Source: Clostridiales bacterium (GTDB lineage Bacteria; Bacillota; Clostridia; Lachnospirales; Lachnospiraceae). Taken from it: a DNA stretch of 17,296 nt. Below the pieces are notes generated by a model. That model did no database searches. It saw nothing but the letters and a program-made list of their open reading frames with translations, and was not told where the DNA came from. Made by a program: the position numbers and the translations under genes. Shown here in pieces: positions 1 through 8,080 of the stretch; the stretch's first letter is position 1, and each line of letters starts with the position of its first letter. The stretch covers positions 1 to 17,296 of the forward strand of contig JAGZDD010000076.1 of assembly GCA_018369015.1 (NCBI GenBank). Reading direction: 5' to 3'.

Positions 1-914
1 CCTTATTTGTTGATGCGGGAACCCATAAGGGCGTGAAGCTGCCTATGGAGGGCAACGACCTTGAGGATGTTCTGGTGAACGTGGATTTCTTAAAGGCAGC
101 CTCTCTCCATGAGGAAATTAAGCTTGGTGAGCGTGTTGTTGTCCTTGGCGGCGGTAATGTGGCCTGTGACTGTGCCGGAGTAGCGCGCCGCCTTGGGGCT
201 AAGGAGGTCCACATGGCCTGCCTTGAAAGCCGGGAAACAATGCCTGCGGCAAAAGATGAGCTGGAAGAGGTTGAGAAGGATGGTGTTTTAGTCCATCCGG
301 CTCAGACGTTCAATAAGATCGTGTCCGAAAACGGCAAGGTTGCCGGAGTGGAATTTTCTAATGTGAAGTCCTTTACCTTTGATGAAAACCGCCGGGCAAT
401 TATTGAAAAGGAAGAAGGCTCCGAGCATGTGATTGCCTGCGATACGGTTATTTTTGCCGTAGGCCAGGGGCCGGATCTTGACGCTTCTTTTGGCGTTGAG
501 CTTGGAAGAGGCAACCGCATTGTTGTGGATAAGGACTATAAGACAAGCAGCGAGGGCGTGTTTGCCGCCGGTGATGTTGTTACAGGTACAGCTTCCGTTA
601 TCCAGGCCATTGCCGAGGCGCGCAAAGCTGTCTGCGCGATTGATAAGTATCTGGGCGGCGACGGGGATATTACAGAAAAGCTTGCTCCGCAGCAGGAGGC
701 CGATCCATGGATTGGAAAGATCAAGGATTTCGCTTATATTAAGCGCCAGAAACCGGACTATATTGATGATGACAAGCGCTGTCCTGGCTTTGCCTTAAAT
801 GACCTTGGCTTTAACGAGGATACTGTACAGTGCGAAGCAAGCCGCTGTCTCCAGTGTGACCTGCGCTTGCAGCTTGCGCCGCAGAAATTCTGGAGCGATT
901 ATCCAATCAACTGA
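1..914 (+). CDS. FAD/NAD(P)-dependent oxidoreductase, GltD/NfnB-like, 5' partial
   Basis: This is the 3' part of a pyridine nucleotide-disulfide oxidoreductase-type flavoprotein. The frame is open from base 3 with no start needed, so the gene begins upstream of the window. About 303 codons are visible. Seen: a Rossmann glycine motif LGGGNVACD at visible residues 48-56 (NAD(P)-binding), a second dinucleotide-domain signature GVFAAGDVV at about 185-193 (FAD-binding, typical near the end of GltD-like proteins), and a C-terminal EASRCLQCD cysteine motif at about 279-286. The family passes electrons between NAD(P)H and iron-sulfur partners; close relatives are the glutamate synthase small chain and NfnB/SudA-type subunits. 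The next gene starts 12-24 bases downstream and encodes a NuoF-like iron-sulfur protein, so the two probably form one redox complex in the cytosol. The exact electron acceptor cannot be told from this fragment. A linkage to the glutamate synthase genes at the other end of the window is possible but not shown. Confidence 0.88.
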   Translation, partial: LFVDAGTHKGVKLPMEGNDLEDVLVNVDFLKAASLHEEIKLGERVVVLGGGNVACDCAGVARRLGAKEVHMACLESRETMPAAKDELEEVEKDGVLVHPAQTFNKIVSENGKVAGVEFSNVKSFTFDENRRAIIEKEEGSEHVIACDTVIFAVGQGPDLDASFGVELGRGNRIVVDKDYKTSSEGVFAAGDVVTGTASVIQAIAEARKAVCAIDKYLGGDGDITEKLAPQQEADPWIGKIKDFAYIKRQKPDYIDDDKRCPGFALNDLGFNEDTVQCEASRCLQCDLRLQLAPQKFWSDYPIN

Positions 915-938
915 TTCGGGGAAAGGATGGAAACTGCA

Positions 939-2120
939 ATGGATAAAGCAAATCAGACGATTTTTATATGCTCGGCTGCCGGCGATGACCGCCGCGCCCA
1001 GATTAACCGCGAGCTTCTTGAGAAAAATGCAAAGGCCCTTGTGGACGCTGTAGCACAGGCGGGGAAAGATGCAGATAAAATATATATTTATATACCGGAG
1101 ACTTACGAGGCTGCCGTGGCGGCCGTAGAGCCTTTGGCTAAGGAAGCCGGGATCAGCGTTGTGACCGGGGATGACAGCCCGGTCTGCCGTGACAAGACGG
1201 CATTAATCAGCGTGTTTAATGGAAAAATTGTCCGCCCTTATTATGAGGAAGATCAGGAAACCTTCCGGGGCTATGAAAATATTGCCAAGATAATTGTTGG
1301 CGCCGAGGATGTTTTAAGAAAAGCCCTGGGAACAGAGGATAAAAAGCTTCTGTATATCAGCGGGGCTGTGAAAAATCCGGGCTTTGCAGAGGTTCCTTAC
1401 GGAACAAGTCTTAAAGACATTATTGCTGTGGCTGGAGGCGTAAAGGATGGTTCCACAGTGAAGGCTGTCCTTGTCGGCGGGGAGCTTGGAAAGTTTATTG
1501 CCCCTGACGCCCTGGAGCAGACGGTTATGGAAAAGGGCAGCGAGATATTTACCGGCGGTATTGAGGTTATTGACCAGACATACTGTGCGGCGGATTTTAC
1601 AAAGAGCCTTATGGAAGCTGTTAAAAATGATTCTTGCGGGAAATGTCCGCTTTGCCGGGAAGGTTCCTACCAGTTTTATACAATTTTTAACGAGATTACT
1701 AACGGAAAAGCAAAGGTCAGCGATGTAGCCCTTCTTAAAGATCTGGCCGATACAATTGGCTGGGGCGCTTTCTGCCAGTTTGGCCAGCATATGGTAAACA
1801 TTGTAAAATCTGCCTTTGAAGTTATGGGCGATGAAATTGAAGGGCACATTAAGCGTAAGAAATGTGACGCAGGCGTATGTAAGAGCTTTATGACGCTGGC
1901 AATCCTTCCGGATAAATGTACCGGCTGCGAGGAATGTGCCGATGTTTGTCCGGAGGATGCTATTGAAGGCAAGGCCGGATATATTCACATGATTGATAAT
2001 GATATGTGTGAGAAATGCGGAAAATGTATGGAAGTGTGTGAAGAGGACGCTATTGTTGTTGTTGGCAGCGTGAAGCCGAAGCTCCCAAAACGTCTGACCC
2101 GCGTGGGAAGATTCCGCTAG
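939..2120 (+). CDS. NuoF-like SLBB/iron-sulfur oxidoreductase subunit lacking the FMN motif
   Basis: Related to NADH dehydrogenase 51-kDa subunits (NuoF/HndC/HydB type). Numbered from an upstream ATG at 927: a SLBB-like segment at about residues 140-190 (YISGAVKNPG onward), the NADH 4Fe-4S ligand set SCGKCPLC (C237, C240, C243) with a fourth Cys at 283, then a ferredoxin tail with two 4Fe-4S motifs (C331/334/337/341 and C361/364/367/371). The glycine-rich FMN/NADH site GRGGAGFPTG of true NuoF is absent; the first 130 residues keep only a weak echo of the family (ETFRGYENIAKII). At 397 residues it is much shorter than bifurcating-hydrogenase NuoF homologues, about 600. I prefer the ATG at 939 because AAAGGA at 922-927 lies 11 bases upstream; ATG 927 abuts that sequence. 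It probably relays electrons for the flavoprotein just upstream. It could belong to a hydrogenase or formate dehydrogenase module. Confidence 0.85.
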   Translation: MDKANQTIFICSAAGDDRRAQINRELLEKNAKALVDAVAQAGKDADKIYIYIPETYEAAVAAVEPLAKEAGISVVTGDDSPVCRDKTALISVFNGKIVRPYYEEDQETFRGYENIAKIIVGAEDVLRKALGTEDKKLLYISGAVKNPGFAEVPYGTSLKDIIAVAGGVKDGSTVKAVLVGGELGKFIAPDALEQTVMEKGSEIFTGGIEVIDQTYCAADFTKSLMEAVKNDSCGKCPLCREGSYQFYTIFNEITNGKAKVSDVALLKDLADTIGWGAFCQFGQHMVNIVKSAFEVMGDEIEGHIKRKKCDAGVCKSFMTLAILPDKCTGCEECADVCPEDAIEGKAGYIHMIDNDMCEKCGKCMEVCEEDAIVVVGSVKPKLPKRLTRVGRFR

Positions 2121-2122
2121 AT

Positions 2123-2821
2123 ATGATTTTCAATGAAAAAATTGAAGGCCTGAGGGGCCGTCTCATCGTGTCCTGCCAGGCCCTTCCCGACGAGCCGCTG
2201 CACTCCTCCTTTATTATGGGCCGTATGGCCCTGGCTGCCTGCCAGGGCGGAGCCGCGGGCATACGGGCCAACACCCGGGAGGATATTTTAGAAATTAAAA
2301 GCCTGGTCGATCTTCCGGTCATTGGTATTGTGAAGCGGGATTATGAAGGAAGCGATGTCTACATAACCCCGACTATGGCTGAGGTGGACGAGCTTGCGGG
2401 GCTTAAAAGCATGGCCCCGGAAATCATTGCCGTAGATGCTACGGGGCGGCTGCGGCCCGGTGGCGTGACACTGCCGGATTTTTACAGGCAGATCAGGGAA
2501 AAATACCCCGGCCAGCTTCTTATGGCGGACTGTTCCACTGTGGAGGAGGCGCTATTTGCGGACCGTCTCGGTTTTGATTTTATCGGAACGACAATGGTGG
2601 GGTATACGCCAGAAAGCCGCCATTTAAAAATTGAAGATAATGATTTTGAAATTCTCAGAGAGATTGTAGCTAAGGCGCGGCACCGGGTCATTGCCGAGGG
2701 GAATATTGATACCCCGGCAAAAGCCCGCCGGGTCATTGAGCTGGGCGCCTACTGCGTAGTTGTTGGTTCGGTCATCACCAGGCCGCAGTTCATTACAAAA
2801 CGGTTCTCGGAGGCGCTTTAA
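2123..2821 (+). CDS. nanE: N-acetylmannosamine-6-phosphate 2-epimerase
   Basis: NanE converts ManNAc-6-phosphate to GlcNAc-6-phosphate, in the cytosol, in the sialic acid and ManNAc catabolic route. At 232 residues it has the full family length. Seen family signatures: PVIGIVKRDY with the expected catalytic Lys at 71, SDVYITPT, IAVDATGRLRPGG, MADCSTVEEA, IGTTMVGYTPES, and AEGNIDTP with the expected catalytic Glu at 192, followed by the phosphate-binding VVVGSVITRP near the C terminus of the TIM barrel. The start ATG lies 2 bases after the stop of the iron-sulfur protein gene, and no strong ribosome binding site precedes it, so translation is probably coupled to the upstream gene. What is odd is the company: no nanA, nanK or sialic acid transporter is visible, and the upstream genes are redox enzymes. 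The reading as nanE itself is secure. Confidence 0.93.
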   Translation: MIFNEKIEGLRGRLIVSCQALPDEPLHSSFIMGRMALAACQGGAAGIRANTREDILEIKSLVDLPVIGIVKRDYEGSDVYITPTMAEVDELAGLKSMAPEIIAVDATGRLRPGGVTLPDFYRQIREKYPGQLLMADCSTVEEALFADRLGFDFIGTTMVGYTPESRHLKIEDNDFEILREIVAKARHRVIAEGNIDTPAKARRVIELGAYCVVVGSVITRPQFITKRFSEAL

Positions 2822-2823
2822 TT

Positions 2824-2848
2824 GCAAGACGTCCACCGGACGTCTTGC
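2824..2848. terminator. Perfect hairpin between convergent genes
   Basis: An 11-bp perfect stem (GCAAGACGTCC at 2824-2834 pairing with 2838-2848) with a 3-base ACC loop sits 2 bases after the nanE stop and before the end of the minus-strand regulator gene. It is well placed to end transcription from both sides. It lacks a T-run on either strand, so it may be a weak or factor-assisted terminator, or an RNA 3'-end stabiliser. Confidence 0.55.
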
Positions 2849-2864
2849 TGTGAGCTTGCTGTCG

Positions 2865-2881
2865 TATCGCAGCGGATAGGT
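2865..2881 (+). repeat. 17-bp dispersed motif, copy 1
   Basis: The motif TATC-NN-AGCGGATAGGT lies just before the stop codon of the minus-strand regulator. A second copy, in inverted orientation, is at 9994-10010. Fifteen of seventeen positions agree, and AAAATT follows both copies closely. It may be the edge of an extragenic repeat family; genome-wide counting would be needed to tell. Confidence 0.4.
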
Positions 2882-2882
2882 A

Positions 2883-5381
2883 CTAAAATTCTCTGGATAT
2901 TTCAAAAAAGACAACCTCATGGGCGGAAACCTTACAGTTTAACGTAAGTGTTCCGTCCGAATTTTTGTAAAAAATACTCTGGGAAGGAATACAGGTCATT
3001 GAAAAGTATTCCTGCTCCCCTGGCGACAGATTGCGTATATTGTAGCTTAACCGCTCAAAGCTTAGATTGCCCTGGAACCACATGCGCGCCATCTGGTCCA
3101 AAAGGCTTCCGTGGTCACGGTCTAAGATGTGGCGCTTTATTTTATACTGCCCCGCAGGGAGATTATAAAGCTGGAAGGACATATTTACCGGAGATACGGT
3201 ATCAAATATGGAATAAGTGTCCTGGACGCTGACCTTGTCGGAATGGTTCAGGCAGTAGTACTTGCTTATATGGGCATAGTTAAAGGCAAGTATCGCGTAA
3301 TTGTTCGTTCCTTTGTGGGTTACAATATAATTTTCACCTTCACAGACGATCGCTGTACCAAGCTGGCTTAAAAATTCGTAGGCGAAAAAAGCCGGCTTTT
3401 TTTGTCCGTGTTCATTTAGAAGCCCAATGCCGCCGGCTTTTGTTGAAGGGAAATCCATATATTCCTCGGCCAAATCGCCTAATAGCCAGTAGCCCATCAT
3501 AGCAACGTCATTTTTTAGCCTGAGAAAGTTCCGGCATATAAAGGTCGCCTGGAAACAGGAATCGTTAATGTGGTTTTTTCCGGCAAGATCCGAGTTATAT
3601 TCTGTAATAAAGATCGGAGGGAGCTGCCGGTAATACTTTTTCAAGTCCTCAATAAAAAATTGGAGCTTCTTATGAAGAATATCTTTATCGGATGACAAAA
3701 AAATATATTCCTCCCTATGGCTTTTCACCGGGGCGGCAGTGACCTTATACGGATAGAGATATAAAGAAATAAAATCCGGGGTGACTTTTGCCTGTAAAAG
3801 CGCCTGTACAATGCGGCCAAGTGTATGGGGAGGGGCACTGCCGTTAAAGCCCGGCCCTCCCAGATGAGGACGTCCAAGGTGGGCGGCAAGAATGTTATAT
3901 ATTTTTTTGAACCGCGCCGCGTATTCATCCGGCGTTTCTACAAATTCAAGATAGTCTGTATGGGCGGCCCAAAGCTCGAAATACCAGGAAGAAACATAGC
4001 TAAGGCCATAGCGGTTGATACAATGTCTCAAAAAAACTTCCAACTTATGCTCATAGTCTGACGGGAAAAAATGCTCCAGCAGCGGATTGACAAGAAAACC
4101 GGTCGTCGTTGTGACAATCGTTGTTTTTCTTGGCTTGTTGCTTAACTCTAAAAAAGGGATCCGCTTATGCTCATATAAAAAATCAAGGATAACATCCACG
4201 TTGGAAAAATTATATTCCGAGGCGTCAGAAACCTCCGGGAGAATTTCAGCGTCCAGAATACCGATGAAGCGGATGTATTTAAATGGCACTGTAGAAAGCG
4301 CCCCCCCTAATTGCTCCTGGAAGCTTGAAGAGAGCATATTAGAAGCAAAGCCGGTATTAATAACCTGAATAAAAGGATTAGGAAGCGGCGAGCTGTCCTC
4401 CATATTCGCATGGACCATATAATAATTTATATCCGCAGCAGTTTCTTTTGGGCTGCTGCTTTTTTCATTTATGGATAAATCCGATAAATAGGCTTTTACA
4501 TTTGCGAACTCTGTTGCTGTAATGGCGGTTTTGTTGCCGGACGGTTCTTCATGGCTGTCCTGTCCTCTTTCCCTGGATTTTAAAAATTCTTTCCGGTAAT
4601 TACTTGGAGTTGTGGCATAAATATCTTTAAATATTTTGTTAAACGCAGTCAGGTTCGGAAAGCCGTTGTTAAAAGCGATTTTTGTAATGGATGTATCTGT
4701 ATACTGTATTTGCGCCAGCGCGTGCTCTATACGGACCTGGTTGAGATAATCGTAAAAGGTTTTGTGGAAATGCTGCTTAAAAAATTTGGAAAGATACTGG
4801 GGAGATAAATATAAACTTTCCGCCAGGGAAGCCAGAGTAATTGCCTGAGGATAGTTTTCATCAATATAGCTGATAATTTCCTGGATTCTTGACAAATGCT
4901 TAGTATTTTCCGAAGGATCGGTCAGATTGATTGTACTGACCGTATAGCTTTTCTGGAGCAGGGCCATGAGGGAAAAAAGCAGGGAATAAATGGAGAGGCG
5001 GTTGCCTTCAGCATTATCATAATAGGAGGTTGCAATGGAAGCCACAATATTACGTATTTGCGAATAGTCCTTTCCTGGTTCTTCCTGGGAGTCGCAAAAA
5101 ATTTGATTGCTGGTTCCAAGCTGCTCGTGGACAAAATGGCGCTCTAAGGCTAGTGTTAGAACAAGGTTGTCTGAAGCCGGACTGATGAGATAATTTTTCC
5201 CGGGAGACATGATGAGAATATCCCGTATTTCATAATCATTGTCGAAGGTTTCCCCGTGAATGTGAAGACTTCCCGCAAGAACCATAAAAATCTGATAACC
5301 CTGGGGGGTCAGGGTGTGCTCCTTTGTAATATTATAAATCGAAATATTATTAATGGGGGGGATTAATGCTTTTTCAGTCAT
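2883..5381 (-). CDS. AraC-family regulator with C-terminal GH39-like domain (paralog A)
   Basis: An 832-residue cytosolic protein with three parts. Residues about 20-100 resemble the cupin sugar-binding arm of AraC proteins. Residues about 162-266 are a double helix-turn-helix AraC domain (ITLASLAESLYLSPQYLSKF, then TSITKIAFNNGFPNLTAFNK). Residues about 330-830 resemble glycoside hydrolase family 39 (beta-xylosidase type). In this domain the expected nucleophile is kept (FITEYNSD, E594), but the acid/base segment, normally WNEP, reads W471-A-A-H, so the catalytic glutamate is missing and hydrolysis is unlikely. I infer a sugar-sensing role. The start ATG follows TAGGAG, which overlaps the stop codon of the upstream paralog, so the two genes are an operon with an 11-base gap. 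It probably acts with paralog B on the divergent transporter. Direct control of that transporter is inferred from position only. Confidence 0.88.
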   Translation of the reverse strand: MTEKALIPPINNISIYNITKEHTLTPQGYQIFMVLAGSLHIHGETFDNDYEIRDILIMSPGKNYLISPASDNLVLTLALERHFVHEQLGTSNQIFCDSQEEPGKDYSQIRNIVASIATSYYDNAEGNRLSIYSLLFSLMALLQKSYTVSTINLTDPSENTKHLSRIQEIISYIDENYPQAITLASLAESLYLSPQYLSKFFKQHFHKTFYDYLNQVRIEHALAQIQYTDTSITKIAFNNGFPNLTAFNKIFKDIYATTPSNYRKEFLKSRERGQDSHEEPSGNKTAITATEFANVKAYLSDLSINEKSSSPKETAADINYYMVHANMEDSSPLPNPFIQVINTGFASNMLSSSFQEQLGGALSTVPFKYIRFIGILDAEILPEVSDASEYNFSNVDVILDFLYEHKRIPFLELSNKPRKTTIVTTTTGFLVNPLLEHFFPSDYEHKLEVFLRHCINRYGLSYVSSWYFELWAAHTDYLEFVETPDEYAARFKKIYNILAAHLGRPHLGGPGFNGSAPPHTLGRIVQALLQAKVTPDFISLYLYPYKVTAAPVKSHREEYIFLSSDKDILHKKLQFFIEDLKKYYRQLPPIFITEYNSDLAGKNHINDSCFQATFICRNFLRLKNDVAMMGYWLLGDLAEEYMDFPSTKAGGIGLLNEHGQKKPAFFAYEFLSQLGTAIVCEGENYIVTHKGTNNYAILAFNYAHISKYYCLNHSDKVSVQDTYSIFDTVSPVNMSFQLYNLPAGQYKIKRHILDRDHGSLLDQMARMWFQGNLSFERLSYNIRNLSPGEQEYFSMTCIPSQSIFYKNSDGTLTLNCKVSAHEVVFFEISREF

Positions 5382-5392
5382 AAATCATTCTC

Positions 5393-7831
5393 CTATACAA
5401 TTCTGTCAATAAGGTATAAATCAACTTCCTGGGGCTGGAGATGGCAGGAAATTTCCAAAGAAACCGAAATTTCTTTGAAATAAAGCTCCTGATGAGGCCA
5501 GGAGCTTCCCGTAAGATAATCAATGTCGCCTCTGGAAAGATTTTCCGGTGCGCCTAAGCGTATCCACTCATTGAGAAGATTGGCATAATCATTGTTGATT
5601 GTATAATGGCGTATCCGGTAAGTTCCCGCTTCTAAAGGATTTAAAGACAGTGTGATATCTTTAGGCTCCATTGGCTCAAAGACCGCCGTGGGATTTTTTA
5701 AAGAGGCGTAGCTTGTATTATCCCGGCAGAAATCTTCGTGCATGTGAGCGTAATTATAAAGGATGAGTTGAAAATGCTCGTTGCCGGAACGGGTCAGGAG
5801 ATAGTTACTGCCCTTTGACACAAGGCGGCTGCCCATATCCTTTAAAAAATGAGCGGCATGGAAGCCTGGTTTATCGATACCATTGCGGTTAATCAGTCCG
5901 TTCCCTCCAAAAAGTATTTTGTTGGAATCCTTATATTCCAGAGGAATATCGGAGATCAGCCAGTACGCAAGGCCTTTGGCAAGCCCTAGGGCATCTAAAT
6001 TAAACTTTGCTATAAAAGTCGCCTGGTAAATGGAATCATTGATAAAGTTTCTTGAAGATACCTCGCAAGCATATTCTGTAATAATCAGATCCTTAATATC
6101 CGGATAATGTTCATCACAAAAATCACGTATTTTTTTCAGGCGCCTGTAAAAGATCGTTTTGTCCGGGGAAAGCATAGGCGGTTCACGGTCAAAGGTGCGT
6201 ATTTCCTCCCGGCCTTCAATGATATAGGGATAAATATAAGCAGAAATAAAATCCGGCATACAGCCCTGCTTTGACATATGCTCCATAATTGCGGCAAAGT
6301 GGCTTAAAGGCGCATAGGTATTGTAGCCAGGACCGCCAACGCGGCATTCTGGCAGAATATCTTTTATGATCTTATACAGGCGGGAAAAATACCGGGCATA
6401 GACCTCGGGCGACTCCCAGCCCGGGGCAACGTAAACATGCTCTGTCCACAGTTCAAACTGCCACCTGCTGACCGTATCTGTACCGTAGCGGTTAATGCAT
6501 TGGCGCAGAAAGCTTGGGAGAATGTCGAAAAGCCGTTCGTAATAATCTGCCGCCTCCTGGACTTGCGAGAAGTCAATCCGGTCCAGGGAATTGACATTAA
6601 TTTTATTGAGCTTATTTCCAAGCTCAATAAAGGGAACAAGCTGGATCTGCTGCATTAAATCAAGAACCTTAAAAATTTTGCAGAAATCGTACAGCTTTTC
6701 GCCGTCCACAAGCACTGGTTCTACAATATCAAAGGGGCGCAGGATACGGCCATATTTAAATTGCATTGTATTTTGCATCCTGGAAAGCTGCCTGCGGTAG
6801 TCTGCATGCATGAAGCTGCGTGCGTAGCCCAAATTGACAAGATAGGTCCATGGATGGACAAAGGGTTCCCCGGGAAGAATAGGAACAGCATGGCTTTCGC
6901 AAATGCGTTTATCCCGCAGCGCCAGGGAAATACCCTGCCGTATAGGAACATAGTTGTTAATATAATCCTTTGCCAGGCTTTTAGAGGTAATCCAGGAAAT
7001 ATTTCCCGATATAAGCCTGGAGAAATCCCGTTCATGGGTTTCACGCCATTGCTCCGGTGAGCAGCAAAACCGGGATGTAAATGCCTTTGTAAAAGCACCG
7101 GGATTAGGGAACCCTGTGGCTGCTGCAATATAAAAGGGAGTTTCGTCGCTGCGGCTGATATAATCAAATGCTTTTTTTAACCGTATATCCGCCAGATATT
7201 CAAAAAAGGTTTCGCCCATGGCATGTTTAAAAAAGCTTGCCATATATTGGGGGGTCATATCAAATTGCCTGGCCAGTGTGGCCAGGGAAAGAGGCCGTGT
7301 ATAATTTTCCTCAATAAACTCTGTGATTTTGAGGAGATTTAAAAATTGCTTATCACTGAGGTGTTCTGGCCTTTGAAACTTAAGCTCTGCCATATAGTAG
7401 CCTTTAAGATAGTGGAAAAATGCAAGAATCTGGGCGTTAAGGTAGAGCCTGTTGTTTTTAGGATCTTCAAGCCAGGTTGAGGCTATGGACGCTAACTGGC
7501 CAAGCAGGAGGGTGTCATTGCCGCCCTGGTTCGTATTGCAGGAGATGCGTTTGCTGGCTTTACGTCCAAGAAAATTTTCTGAATAGATGTAATCAAAACT
7601 GACAAGGAAAAAGATGGCAGAGTCTTTCGCAGATATTTGCCAGGTCATTTCCGGCGGGATAAAAAGGACGGTGCCCCCGGAAGCATAAAAAGGCTGGCCT
7701 TCCATATCAACATTGGCTTCGCCGTCGAGCAGACAGAGGAAGGTGTAGCTAAAATTGTACAATTTTGCTGTATTTGTAATAATTCCGGTGTCTATTTTGT
7801 CTATTGGAGAATATATATGTAAGTTTTCCAT
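5393..7831 (-). CDS. AraC-family regulator with C-terminal GH39-like domain (paralog B)
   Basis: A protein of 812 residues with the same layout as the gene just downstream: cupin-like N terminus at about 15-90, AraC helix-turn-helix at about 162-266 (LSLATLARQFDMTPQYMASF then PFYIAAATGFPNPGAFTK), and a GH39-like region at about 320-810. Both paralogs share CINRYG, GGPGYN/GGPGFN, PDFIS-YPY, ITEY, INDS-QATF and NYAH landmarks. Here both candidate catalytic glutamates survive: E464 in FELWTEH (Asn before it changed to Thr) and E586 in IITEYACE. It could therefore still bind or even cleave a xyloside-like ligand. A longer frame begins at 7855, but I choose the ATG at 7831 because GGAGG at 7842-7846 lies ten bases upstream. 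It is transcribed away from the sugar-binding lipoprotein gene and heads the two-gene regulator operon. Confidence 0.88.
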   Translation of the reverse strand: MENLHIYSPIDKIDTGIITNTAKLYNFSYTFLCLLDGEANVDMEGQPFYASGGTVLFIPPEMTWQISAKDSAIFFLVSFDYIYSENFLGRKASKRISCNTNQGGNDTLLLGQLASIASTWLEDPKNNRLYLNAQILAFFHYLKGYYMAELKFQRPEHLSDKQFLNLLKITEFIEENYTRPLSLATLARQFDMTPQYMASFFKHAMGETFFEYLADIRLKKAFDYISRSDETPFYIAAATGFPNPGAFTKAFTSRFCCSPEQWRETHERDFSRLISGNISWITSKSLAKDYINNYVPIRQGISLALRDKRICESHAVPILPGEPFVHPWTYLVNLGYARSFMHADYRRQLSRMQNTMQFKYGRILRPFDIVEPVLVDGEKLYDFCKIFKVLDLMQQIQLVPFIELGNKLNKINVNSLDRIDFSQVQEAADYYERLFDILPSFLRQCINRYGTDTVSRWQFELWTEHVYVAPGWESPEVYARYFSRLYKIIKDILPECRVGGPGYNTYAPLSHFAAIMEHMSKQGCMPDFISAYIYPYIIEGREEIRTFDREPPMLSPDKTIFYRRLKKIRDFCDEHYPDIKDLIITEYACEVSSRNFINDSIYQATFIAKFNLDALGLAKGLAYWLISDIPLEYKDSNKILFGGNGLINRNGIDKPGFHAAHFLKDMGSRLVSKGSNYLLTRSGNEHFQLILYNYAHMHEDFCRDNTSYASLKNPTAVFEPMEPKDITLSLNPLEAGTYRIRHYTINNDYANLLNEWIRLGAPENLSRGDIDYLTGSSWPHQELYFKEISVSLEISCHLQPQEVDLYLIDRIV

Positions 7832-7841
7832 AAAGAAAATG

Positions 7842-7846
7842 CCTCC
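7842..7846 (-). promoter_or_regulatory. Ribosome binding site fixing the paralog B start
   Basis: GGAGG on the minus strand, ten bases before the ATG at 7831. It sits inside the first codons of a longer open frame starting at 7855, which argues that the longer start is not used. Confidence 0.75.
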
Positions 7847-8064
7847 ATTCATCAATTACTTATTATTTTAGTATATGTCAAATATAAATGCAATGAAAAA
7901 TATCTTAATATAATTATTAAAATATTAATAAAAGAGGAAACGAAAAAAGTCGAATGATAAAGTTAATTAAAAAAGAAGCAGATAATATGCATAAAGAGAT
8001 GTTATTTTTAGATGTAATCGGTATTCAAAATATATAAAATAAACAGCGTAAACAAATTGATAAC
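7847..8064. promoter_or_regulatory. Divergent AT-rich control region between regulators and transporter
   Basis: About 220 bases, very AT-rich, between the divergently read regulator operon and the binding-protein gene. On the minus strand a possible sigma-A promoter is TTGCAT (7888-7893), a 17-base spacer, and TAAAAT (7865-7870). On the plus strand a TATATAAAAT stretch around 8032-8040 could be a -10 for the lipoprotein gene, though no good -35 is seen. AraC-type regulators normally bind such regions as direct repeats; I could not pick out a convincing pair by eye. No protein-coding gene is seen here. Confidence 0.5.
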
Positions 8065-8071
8065 AAGGAGG
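8065..8071 (+). promoter_or_regulatory. Strong ribosome binding site of the binding-protein gene
   Basis: AAGGAGG, nine bases before the ATG at 8081. It fixes that start against an earlier in-frame ATG at 8057, and it matches a signal peptide beginning MKNRF. Confidence 0.85.
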
Positions 8072-8080
8072 ACGTTTACA

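Noticed and set aside
1..914. The first gene as the small subunit of the glutamate synthase at the window's far end
   Set aside because: It lies some 12 kb away on the opposite strand with a sugar locus in between, and the iron-sulfur protein next to it is a closer partner.
1314..1988. A 224-codon open frame on the minus strand opposite the NuoF-like gene
   Set aside because: It lies wholly antisense to a gene with clear Fe-S motifs, and has no ribosome binding site or recognisable domain.
7853..7881. A perfect TTGACA at 7876-7881 on the minus strand as a -35 box for the regulator genes
   Set aside because: The matching -10 is poor (TAATTG) and its start site would fall on the ribosome binding site; the pair at 7865-7893 is better placed.
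7930..7960. Possible catabolite (cre) operator in the divergent region
   Set aside because: The GAAACG stretch does not match the symmetric TGNAANCGNNNNCA pattern.
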